5,203 bases of DNA from Phycisphaerae bacterium (GTDB lineage: Bacteria > Planctomycetota > Phycisphaerae > UBA1845 > UTPLA1). Below, piece after piece: positions 1 to 5,048 of the stretch; the stretch's first letter is position 1, and every line of letters begins with the position of its first letter. The notes beneath the pieces are model-generated. The model had not been told where the DNA came from. It worked only from the letters and a program-made list of their open reading frames with translations, and made no database searches. The stretch lies in NCBI GenBank assembly GCA_029259995.1, contig JAJDEC010000082.1:1-5203 (forward strand), read 5' to 3'. The position numbers and the translations under genes were made by a program.

Positions 1-29
1 ACGAACACTTGAGAATAACCCAAGCGAAT

Positions 30-76
30 GATCCCGGAGGGATCCATTGAGAATAGCCCAGCGATTTATCGCTGGG
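30..76 (+). repeat. Composite REP-like unit 1 (type A + type B hairpins)
   Basis: This unit consists of the type A hairpin GATCCC-GGA-GGGATC (30-44), a short spacer and the type B hairpin CCCAGCGAT/ATCGCTGGG (57-76). GGGA at 39-42 is followed by exactly 9 bases and then AATAGCCCAGC at 52-62. Unit 2 on the opposite strand has the same 9-base distance between the same two landmarks, which indicates a shared ancestral element rather than independent hairpins. Confidence 0.65.
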
Positions 77-94
77 GCACGCTCCAATTACCAA

Positions 95-117
95 TTTCCG
101 TCCCGAAGGGACGGAAA
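95..117. repeat. Perfect 10-bp-stem palindrome in the centre of the REP cluster
   Basis: Positions 95-104 (TTTCCGTCCC) and 108-117 (GGGACGGAAA) are perfect reverse complements around a GAA loop. Outside them GGCAC (76-80) and GTGCC (120-124) can also pair, giving a possible larger two-level structure. Together with the 140-158 palindrome, which shares CCGTCC/GGACGG, it occupies the centre of the symmetrical array. Confidence 0.7.
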
Positions 118-185
118 GAGTGCCACGCGCCTGGCTCGCGCCGTCCCTCCAGGACGGCAATGCGTAACAGAACTCTCGTCGCAAT

Positions 186-234
186 CCCAGCCTTGAAAAA
201 GGCTGGGCTATTTTCGTGTCGTCCCTACCGGGAC
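186..234 (-). repeat. Composite REP-like unit 2, inverted relative to unit 1
   Basis: Read on the minus strand, this unit has GTCCC-GGTA-GGGAC (234-221), then AATAGCCCAGC (212-202), then the rest of a 9-bp stem ending at 186. The 11-base AATAGCCCAGC is identical to that of unit 1, and the spacing from GGGA is again 9 bases. On the plus strand the 186-207 hairpin (CCCAGCCTT, loop GAAA, AAGGCTGGG) is followed by CTATTTTC, so it could weakly resemble a terminator for a plus-strand transcript. No plus-strand gene precedes it within the window. Confidence 0.65.
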
Positions 235-325
235 TTGGTGGAATGAAGCCGCCGCGTCGGCAAGCGCCGTCAACGGTCCCCGCAAACCCGTGAAGAACCT
301 TCTTTCTTGTGTCTTTTTCGATGAT

Positions 326-1906
326 CTATCGCGAGATCAGTACGGCAAATTGCTCGGCGCCGCGCCAGACCATGCGGATGCGAATGCCCTTGCGAATCGC
401 CTCCGCCGTCAACAGGCTCTCGAATTCCGCGATGTTGCTGATCTGCTTGTCGTTCGCCGTCAGGATGACCTGACCGGGACGCAAGCCGGATTCATAGGCG
501 TCGCCGGTCGGGTAAACCCGCGTGATGAGGACGCCGTTGATGATCTCGTCCGGCAAATCGTATTTCTTGGAGAGTTCCGGCGTCACGGTTGAGGCCTCAA
601 AGCCGAGACCGCGAAAGATCCGCGCCGGTCCGGCTTCGCCGCCGAGACTTTGCGATGGATTCGCATCTCTGCGTTCGCGCATTCGGCCGATCGATTCCGC
701 GTCTCGCTCCGATCGCCGCGACGAACGAGGTCGAAGGTCCTGCAGGCTGCCCGTCGTCGTGAATCCAGTGGGCTGCGCCTGAATCAGCGTCTGCAGGATC
801 AACTCATGCCCCTGACGCCAGATCGTGAGATCCGTATTCGTGCCCGGTTCGATTCGAGCGATGAGATGCTGAAGTCTCTCCCGCGTTTTGACACGCCGAT
901 TTCCGACTGCAAGGATGATGTCCTGCGGCCGCAGACCGGCCTTGTCCGCCGGTGTGTCTCGACCAACGCCTTCGACGAGCACGCCCTCGGCCGAGGTGAG
1001 ACCGAACGCCGACGCGATCTGCGGATCAACCTGCTTGATACCCACGCCGAGATATCCGCGAACCAGTTCATTGCCGCTCTTCAGCCGGCCAACGATGTCC
1101 CTGACGATATTGGATGGAATCGCAAAGGCGACGCCCTGATTGGCGCCGGACTCTGTTGCGATGGCTGTATTGATGCCGATGATTTCGCCGCGCGTGTTGA
1201 TCAACGGCCCGCCTGAATTGCCCGGATTGATCGCGGCATCCGTCTGAAACCAATCCTGGTATTCGATATCGACGTTGACGTCCGTTCTGCCGATCGCGCT
1301 GATGATTCCGTGAGAAACGCTCTGGCCCAGGCGGAAAGGGCTGCCGATGGCGAGCACGAGATGGCCGACGCGAACCTTGTCCGAATCACCGAATCGTGCG
1401 GCCTTGAGTCGATCGGCGTTGATCCGCAGAACCGCAAGATCGGTTTTCGAATCCGTTCCGACGACTTCGGCGTTGTATCGGCGTCCGTCCATGAGCGTGA
1501 CGCGAATCACGTCGGCATCCGCGACAACGTGATTGTTCGTCACGATGTAGCCGCTTTCGTCGAAGATCGCCCCGCTGCCGGTGCCTCGCGCCGGACCGAA
1601 TTCGTAGCGCCGCAGGATTTCCTCCATCTGAGGATCGAGTTCGACGCGCTTGGACACGGCGTCGATGTAGACAACGGAAGGCTTGACGGACTCCGCAACG
1701 GCCGCGAATCCCTGCGAAACACGCTCCAGAAATGCGATGTCCTCGGCTGGAATGTCGGCCGGAAGATCGGGATTCACCTGAACGACGGCGGGTTCCGAGG
1801 CGATCACGGATCGACCTTCGATTCCAACCTGTTCAAGAACGAATGTTGCCGCCGAAACAGTGAGTATTGCCAACAGGGCGCTTCGCCGATTTCTTCCGGA
1901 GTGCAT
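326..1906 (-). CDS. htrA: HtrA/DegP-family (Do-type) serine protease with two PDZ domains
   Basis: This gene encodes a 526-residue envelope serine protease/chaperone that degrades or refolds damaged secreted proteins outside the cytoplasmic membrane. A basic N-terminus (GRNRR) is followed by a hydrophobic segment at about residues 9-24, a signal peptide or membrane anchor. A trypsin-like domain spans about 60-275 with the full catalytic triad: H126 in TNNHVV, D156 in KTDLAVL and S231 in NPGNSGGPL. PDZ1 covers about 284-375 (GYLGVGI...) and PDZ2 about 430-526. The linker between them (about 380-428) is rich in Arg, Ser and Glu and is probably disordered. The loop before H126 is short, unlike the long LA loop of E. 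coli DegP, so a DegQ/DegS-like regulation is possible. The architecture and length fit the Do family. The ATG at 1906 has GGGAGG 9 bases upstream. The gene ends with TAG at 326-328, and no clear terminator is visible before the REP cluster. Assignment to a particular paralogue (DegP versus DegQ) is not possible from the sequence alone. Confidence 0.95.
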   Translation of the reverse strand: MHSGRNRRSALLAILTVSAATFVLEQVGIEGRSVIASEPAVVQVNPDLPADIPAEDIAFLERVSQGFAAVAESVKPSVVYIDAVSKRVELDPQMEEILRRYEFGPARGTGSGAIFDESGYIVTNNHVVADADVIRVTLMDGRRYNAEVVGTDSKTDLAVLRINADRLKAARFGDSDKVRVGHLVLAIGSPFRLGQSVSHGIISAIGRTDVNVDIEYQDWFQTDAAINPGNSGGPLINTRGEIIGINTAIATESGANQGVAFAIPSNIVRDIVGRLKSGNELVRGYLGVGIKQVDPQIASAFGLTSAEGVLVEGVGRDTPADKAGLRPQDIILAVGNRRVKTRERLQHLIARIEPGTNTDLTIWRQGHELILQTLIQAQPTGFTTTGSLQDLRPRSSRRSERDAESIGRMRERRDANPSQSLGGEAGPARIFRGLGFEASTVTPELSKKYDLPDEIINGVLITRVYPTGDAYESGLRPGQVILTANDKQISNIAEFESLLTAEAIRKGIRIRMVWRGAEQFAVLISR

Positions 1907-1915
1907 TCGTCAAAA

Positions 1916-1939
1916 CCTCCCGCTCGACATCGCCGAGCG
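1916..1939 (-). promoter_or_regulatory. htrA: htrA Shine-Dalgarno with abutting hairpin
   Basis: On the minus strand GGGAGG (1921-1916) lies 9 bases before the htrA ATG, which supports that start. Immediately 5' is a 6-bp hairpin, CGCTCG (1939-1934), 7-base loop, CGAGCG (1926-1921); its last base is the first base of the Shine-Dalgarno. The hairpin would leave most of the ribosome site free, but it stands close enough to influence ribosome loading. The Shine-Dalgarno is clear; a regulatory role for the hairpin is inference. Confidence 0.6.
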
Positions 1940-2071
1940 TCAAATACCTGAACGTCCCATATCCGATCCGTTCACCTGCAAGCCGACCGGGATTCTCATC
2001 GGTCAGCACAGTCACCGACCCAAGATCGAACGGCCGTTACCGGCGGAACGCGACGATTGCGTGGGCTCTCT

Positions 2072-2102
2072 ATGATAGCCGTCCGGGCCGTGTGGGTTTC
2101 AA
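2072..2102 (-). promoter_or_regulatory. htrA: Possible sigma-70-type promoter for htrA
   Basis: On the minus strand TTGAAA (2102-2097) matches the TTGACA -35 box at five of six positions, and TATCAT (2077-2072) matches the TATAAT -10 box at five of six. The spacer is 19 bases, longer than the usual 17, which lowers confidence. The position is sensible: downstream of the dnaA terminator and about 165 bases before the htrA start codon, implying a long leader. Stress-type sigma factors often control htrA genes, but I cannot identify such a site. Confidence 0.4.
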
Positions 2103-2149
2103 ATAGGTCGTGAAGACGGCGCCAGGGGCCGGGAATGGGGCAAGGGCGC

Positions 2150-2170
2150 AAAAAAACGGGCGCTTGCCCG
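2150..2170 (-). terminator. Rho-independent terminator of dnaA
   Basis: Read on the minus strand, CGGGC (2170-2166), a 4-base AAGC loop and GCCCG (2161-2157) form a 5-bp GC-only stem, followed at once by seven T residues (2156-2150). It lies about 85 bases after the dnaA stop codon. This is the best terminator in the window and argues that htrA has its own promoter. Confidence 0.8.
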
Positions 2171-2254
2171 GGTCGAGGCTCCGTCATACCAACCCAGGGC
2201 AAACACCCGAATTCAAACATTGTTGACGCAGTCAATCGCCGCGAAGTCTCTTGA

Positions 2255-3718
2255 TCAGACTGTCGGAGCGAAAGAAGGGGCGGCCTCCGTGCCGCCAACT
2301 CGCAGCTGCTCCTCCTGGAGCGCGATGATCTCGCAAATCGGTTTTGAGACCGGACCGGCGGCCGTCTGCCAGGAGACTTCCGACGTTTCGTCCACATGGG
2401 CCGTAATTCGGCGACACGCCAACAGAACGGTCGTGTGGTTCTTGTTGCCCATCAGCCGGGCAATCTCGGGGAAGCTGAGATTCGTGTGCTTTCGAGCGAG
2501 GTACATGGCCACATTTCGGGCCAATGCGATTGTTCGGCTCTTTCGCGATGTATGGAGATCCGCGGGCAGGATTCCGAAGTATGCAGACACACTCTGTTCA
2601 ATGTCACCGACGGTCAGGAGTTTATCCGTCTGCGTCAGATGTTCGTCCAGGGCCTGACGGGCGAGATCCAGCGTGATCGGCGCTTTCGTCAGCGCGGCGT
2701 AGGCCAGCAGCTTCAACAGACAACCTTCGAGCTCGCGCACGTTGGCCTGAATGCGTTCCGCAATGTAGTCGATGACTTGCGCCGGAACGCGATGCTGCGT
2801 TCGATTGACGCGACGGCGCAGAATCTCGCATCGCGTTTCGCGATCCGGCCGCTCGATGCGAACGACCATGCCGGCGAGAATTCGATTGACGAGCGAATCC
2901 GACAAGTCGCCGATCATCTTCGGATGTGCGTCCGACGCGAGAACGACCTGTTTCGCTGCGCCATTGATCGCGTTGAATGTGTGGAAGAACTCCTCCTGCG
3001 TCGCCTTCTTGTTCGCGATGAACTGCATGTCGTCCAAAAGCAACACGTCAACGTCGCGAAAACGATGGCGGAATGCGTCGAGCTTGCGTTCCCGAAGTGC
3101 GAACAGAAACTGATTGGTGAAGTCCTCACCCGAAACGTAGACACACTGTTTCTCGGGTTTGAGTTCAGCCAGTGCGTTCGCAATGCCCTGGAGCAGATGC
3201 GTCTTGCCGAGGCCGCAGGCGCTGTAATAGAAAACTGTGCCGGCGCCGAGCATTGTGCCGTCCACGACGTTCTTCGCCAGCGAGTAAGCCAATCGGTTGT
3301 TCGGCCCGACAACGAAGTCGTCCAGCTTCCCACGGAGCTTGCGCGTCGGCAGTTCCGGATCGTGACCATTCGTTGCATCGCGATTCTCTCGCCCCGATCT
3401 TCCGGAGTGCTTCTCGATGAACGCCGCCTGCGAATTCAGCTGGCTCTTTCGGAGCGAGCGAAACAAAACGGGATCGACGTGGAATGCGACCCGCGTCGGT
3501 CGCCCCAACACGAATTCCGCGGCCTCGCCGACCGCGTCCGCAAAGTGATCTTCGATCCAACCGCCAATGAAGAGATTGGGAACGCCGACTTTCAAAACGC
3601 CGTCGCAAATGTCCAGTTTGGTCGAATTTTTAAACCAGACTTTGAAACGTTGAGGTCCGACGATTTCTTCGATGCGAAGTCGAATCCGTTCTTCGATCGT
3701 ATCGATTTGGGCAGGCAC
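2255..3718 (-). CDS. dnaA: Chromosomal replication initiator protein DnaA
   Basis: DnaA is the AAA+ ATPase that binds DnaA boxes at the origin, opens the duplex and recruits the helicase. From the GTG at 3718 it has 487 residues, a normal length. Domain I covers about 1-85 (FKVWFKNSTKLDI...). A variable linker (about 90-128) precedes the AAA+ domain, which begins near DDFVVGPNNRLAY (133-145). Walker A is SACGLGKTHL (K172, T173), Walker B is LLLDDMQF (D229-D230), sensor 1 is ASD (261-263), the putative arginine finger is R279, and sensor 2 is R328 in NVRELEG. Domain IV carries SRKSRTIALARNVAMYLARK and the DnaA signature GNKNHTTVLLACRRI (424-438), followed by a tail of about 49 residues. Oddities are serine replacing the first P-loop glycine and ILAGM in place of the usual F.WGL near the finger. 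The start was chosen because GTG has AAAAGGAG 6 bases upstream and the extra 55 upstream codons do not resemble DnaA. It ends with TGA at 2255-2257. Confidence 0.97.
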   Translation of the reverse strand: MPAQIDTIEERIRLRIEEIVGPQRFKVWFKNSTKLDICDGVLKVGVPNLFIGGWIEDHFADAVGEAAEFVLGRPTRVAFHVDPVLFRSLRKSQLNSQAAFIEKHSGRSGRENRDATNGHDPELPTRKLRGKLDDFVVGPNNRLAYSLAKNVVDGTMLGAGTVFYYSACGLGKTHLLQGIANALAELKPEKQCVYVSGEDFTNQFLFALRERKLDAFRHRFRDVDVLLLDDMQFIANKKATQEEFFHTFNAINGAAKQVVLASDAHPKMIGDLSDSLVNRILAGMVVRIERPDRETRCEILRRRVNRTQHRVPAQVIDYIAERIQANVRELEGCLLKLLAYAALTKAPITLDLARQALDEHLTQTDKLLTVGDIEQSVSAYFGILPADLHTSRKSRTIALARNVAMYLARKHTNLSFPEIARLMGNKNHTTVLLACRRITAHVDETSEVSWQTAAGPVSKPICEIIALQEEQLRVGGTEAAPSFAPTV

Positions 3719-3753
3719 AGCGCGCTCCTTTTGCGCTCCACGTTCGAGCGCGG
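3719..3753 (-). promoter_or_regulatory. dnaA: dnaA Shine-Dalgarno inside two alternative hairpins
   Basis: AAAAGGAG (3732-3725) lies 6 bases before the GTG and decides the start. GGAGCGC occurs twice, at 3739-3733 and at 3728-3722, the second copy including the Shine-Dalgarno. The upstream segment CGCGCTC (3752-3746) can pair with the near copy (6 bp, 7-base loop), leaving the ribosome site open, or with the far copy GAGCGCG (3727-3721; 7 bp, 18-base loop), covering GAG of the ribosome site. The pairings are mutually exclusive. The complementarity is visible; a translational switch is inference. Confidence 0.55.
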
Positions 3754-3755
3754 TC

Positions 3756-3777
3756 AAACTTGTCGAGTAAACTTGTC
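3756..3777 (-). repeat. Tandem 13-base repeat upstream of dnaA
   Basis: On the minus strand GACAAGTTT occurs twice (3777-3769 and 3764-3756) at a 13-base period: GACAAGTTTACTC, then GACAAGTTTGACC. The repeat ends 37 bases before the dnaA start codon. Related CAAGTT also occurs within GGCAAGTTGAG further upstream (about 3893-3883). The position suits an operator or iteron-like protein site; no known regulator site was recognised. Confidence 0.6.
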
Positions 3778-3866
3778 TTGAGTACAACACCGTCCGGCAA
3801 GTGTTGGAAGACGACAGGGGAAAGAGGATAGCTTGTGCTTCTATACCCCGACGATTTGTCGAGCAG

Positions 3867-3905
3867 GACTCCCGAAACCGCACTCAACTTGCCGATCCGG
3901 GAGTC
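3867..3905. repeat. 8-bp inverted repeat upstream of dnaA
   Basis: GACTCCCG (3867-3874) and CGGGAGTC (3898-3905) are perfect reverse complements separated by 23 bases. No T-run follows on either strand, so it is not a simple terminator. It could be an operator pair or a leader stem. Its role is unknown. Confidence 0.6.
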
Positions 3906-4018
3906 TACCGATCGCGGCCAACGCCGTCAACGAGATAATGTCCTGTTCGAAGCCGACAGACGCGCGCCGATTGATGCGACCTTTCGTGAATTCGAAACTT
4001 AACGCAATTCAAAAAAAG

Positions 4019-4027
4019 ATATGCACA
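4019..4027 (+). promoter_or_regulatory. DnaA-box-like nonamer
   Basis: ATATGCACA matches the DnaA-box consensus TTWTNCACA except at the first base. It follows directly after an AT-rich segment with seven A residues and precedes the 4027-4068 inverted repeat. I found no second box of similar quality in this gap, so a chance match is possible. Confidence 0.4.
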
Positions 4028-4068
4028 GGTACAACACATTGAAGTCGCGACTGCGTCGACTTGTACCT
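4027..4068. repeat. 8-bp inverted repeat with T-run, possible GNAT-gene terminator
   Basis: AGGTACAA (4027-4034) and TTGTACCT (4061-4068) are perfect reverse complements 26 bases apart, with a 10-base palindrome AGTCGCGACT (4043-4052) between them. On the minus strand the structure begins 20 bases after the GNAT stop codon, and seven T residues (4017-4011) follow it after a 9-base gap. That gap is too long for a classical terminator, so a DNA-binding palindrome is an equal alternative. Confidence 0.45.
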
Positions 4069-4088
4069 ATCTATCGCATCCGTCGAAC

Positions 4089-5048
4089 CTAACCACAGTT
4101 CGTCGGCTTCCGAACCATGGCGCGCCGTGAATGAGTCGTCCGAAAGCCCGCCGATTCGTATAATCGGATCGCCGGAACGTTGCGCGCATCCACGGCCAGT
4201 GTGATGCCCTGAATCCCCGCGTTGCGCATGACGTTGACCCCATGCGAAACAACGAATTGCCCGATTCCGCGGCCGCGAAACCGGGGATGGACGCCCATAT
4301 AGACTAGTTCCGCCGAAGGTCTCAACGGCGAAACACCGAACAGGATGCATGCGATCGGTGTATCACTGTTGCGCAATAGGAACCAGTTCCCCGGATCAAA
4401 TCTGCCTGCGCCCTTGTGACCTTCGATGACGTCGTCAATGTCGCGCAGCGCGGCAAGCCCCGGACAATCCAGACTGTCCACATACGTTGCTCGAATAAGA
4501 TCGCAGAATTCCGCGTGCCGCGATGGCGAGTAGGCAACCCAGTTCGGGGCGGTCAGCGAGCTGCTGCAGTCCACGGCGATTTCCGGGTCCCTGCTGGCGT
4601 TCGCTGGACGTTCGAGGTACTGAAGCACTGCGATCTCATGAAATCCCGCAGCCTCAAGGGCCGTTCGATTCCCAACGTCCTCCAAATAGAGCAGGGATTG
4701 AATCAGCTTGGTTCCGTGTTTTCCATCGTATCGAACGATTTGCTGCATCCACGTTGCGACCTGAGCAATACTCGCGTCTGTCGGATACGGCACCATCACC
4801 ATCGAGGAACAGCCCGGCGATGTCAGCGACGTACAGGACCAGCGGATTCGCGTACCGTCCCCATAGGCCCACAGGCGATCCAGCGGCCATCGCATGGCGC
4901 TCGCGTATTCCAGGAACGCCTTGACGTGATGATCCCGTTCCGCATCGGACGTTCGTCCGTCGGTAATGGACATCCGCAGGACCGCCCAGCGTTGTGCATC
5001 GCTGGCGAGGCGGAGTTCGTGCGCAAGATGTGGCATTTGCTCGTGCAT
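4089..5048 (-). CDS. Tandem-domain GNAT-family N-acetyltransferase
   Basis: The gene encodes a 319-residue cytoplasmic protein expected to transfer an acetyl group from acetyl-CoA to an amine; the substrate is unknown. The C-terminal half (about 170-315) is a recognisable GNAT domain. The strand AELVYMGVHP leads into the acetyl-CoA-binding loop RFRGRGIG (R258, G261, G263 of the R/Q-x-x-G-x-G/A motif), followed by ITLAVDARNVPAIRLYESAGF (282-302), the typical motif B region. The N-terminal half (about 10-148) has GNAT-like features, including ALEAAGFHEIAVLQYLER at the equivalent end, but lacks the glycine-rich loop. It is probably a degenerate second GNAT domain, as in MshD-like two-domain proteins. 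The ATG at 5048 is the first possible start after the upstream stop; its ribosome site (ATCAGG, 6 bases away) is weak, and the ATG at 5036 is an alternative. It stops with TAG at 4089-4091. Nothing in the context identifies the substrate. Confidence 0.85.
   Translation of the reverse strand: MHEQMPHLAHELRLASDAQRWAVLRMSITDGRTSDAERDHHVKAFLEYASAMRWPLDRLWAYGDGTRIRWSCTSLTSPGCSSMVMVPYPTDASIAQVATWMQQIVRYDGKHGTKLIQSLLYLEDVGNRTALEAAGFHEIAVLQYLERPANASRDPEIAVDCSSSLTAPNWVAYSPSRHAEFCDLIRATYVDSLDCPGLAALRDIDDVIEGHKGAGRFDPGNWFLLRNSDTPIACILFGVSPLRPSAELVYMGVHPRFRGRGIGQFVVSHGVNVMRNAGIQGITLAVDARNVPAIRLYESAGFRTTHSRRAMVRKPTNCG

Larger units (their letters stand above)
1..245. repeat. REP-like palindrome cluster of six short hairpins
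   Basis: Six short inverted repeats lie within about 205 bases. Type A (GTCCC/GGGAC-like) occurs at 30-44 (GATCCC, loop GGA), 95-117 (a perfect 10-bp stem around GAA), 140-158 (GCCGTCC/GGACGGC) and 221-234 (GTCCC, loop TACC, GGGAC). Type B (CCCAGC/GCTGGG) occurs at 57-76 and 186-207; the latter has a 9-bp stem closed by a GAAA loop. The order A-B-A-A-B-A is roughly symmetrical. A further partial copy, TTGAGAATAACCCAAGCG at 9-26, repeats TTGAGAATAGCCCAGCG at 47-63 with one substitution and one extra base, so the cluster probably continues left of the window. Similar palindromic elements are known in many bacteria and are often mobilised by REP-associated tyrosine transposases; none is encoded here. 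The cluster sits downstream of htrA and could protect its mRNA 3' end. No protein is supported here, and 246-325 shows nothing recognisable. Confidence 0.8.
1907..2254. other. dnaA-htrA intergenic region
   Basis: This is a 348-base non-coding gap. In the direction of transcription it contains the dnaA terminator (2150-2170), a possible htrA promoter (2072-2102) and a leader of about 160 bases before htrA. The leader holds a perfect 10-base palindrome, AACGGCCGTT (2029-2038), and a hairpin with GACCG (1985-1989) opposite CGGTC (2000-2004), extended by two more pairs beyond one mismatch. Either could be an operator or leader structure; neither matches a site I recognise. A 60-codon GTG frame (minus strand, 2015-1833) overlaps the htrA start and has no convincing ribosome site, so I do not call it. 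Confidence 0.6.
3719..4088. other. dnaA upstream region: candidate autoregulatory or origin DNA
   Basis: This 370-base gap between the GNAT stop and the dnaA start holds no convincing gene. It contains a tandem 13-base repeat (3756-3777), CAACAC/GTGTTG arms (3785-3790 and 3801-3806), 8-bp inverted repeats at 3867-3905 and 4027-4068, two copies of GTACAACAC (3782-3790 and 4029-4037), an AT-rich stretch (about 3987-4027, roughly 70% AT, with seven A residues at 4011-4017) and one near-consensus DnaA box. No strong sigma-70 promoter for dnaA was found. Bacterial origins often lie beside dnaA, but a single box is weak support. Confidence 0.45.

Noticed and set aside
1..245. A CRISPR array
   Set aside because: The repeats are short palindromes in mixed orientation with unequal spacers, not regularly spaced identical direct repeats.
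28..246. A 72-codon plus-strand open frame across the left-edge repeats
   Set aside because: It is made of the palindromic repeats themselves, with no protein-like conservation.
256..271. A terminator for htrA
   Set aside because: CGGC/GCCG gives only a 4-bp core stem and no T-run follows on the minus strand.
1310..1951. A 213-codon plus-strand open frame opposite the htrA N-terminus
   Set aside because: It lies opposite intact htrA codons and shows no recognisable motif.
1833..2015. A 60-codon minus-strand GTG frame running through the htrA leader into htrA
   Set aside because: It has no good ribosome site, overlaps the htrA start in another frame and has no recognisable motif; a leader peptide is possible but unsupported.
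2396..3781. A 461-codon open frame on the plus strand opposite dnaA
   Set aside because: It is antisense to a clearly identified dnaA, and the translation shows no recognisable domain; long antisense frames are common in GC-rich coding DNA.
3719..3883. A 55-codon N-terminal extension of DnaA starting at the ATG at 3883
   Set aside because: The added residues do not resemble DnaA domain I, they run through the intergenic repeats, and the GTG at 3718 has a strong, well-spaced Shine-Dalgarno.
3833..4042. A 69-codon plus-strand GTG frame between dnaA and the GNAT gene
   Set aside because: There is an AAGAGG-like ribosome site upstream, but the peptide has no recognisable pattern and overlaps the inverted repeats; too weak to call.
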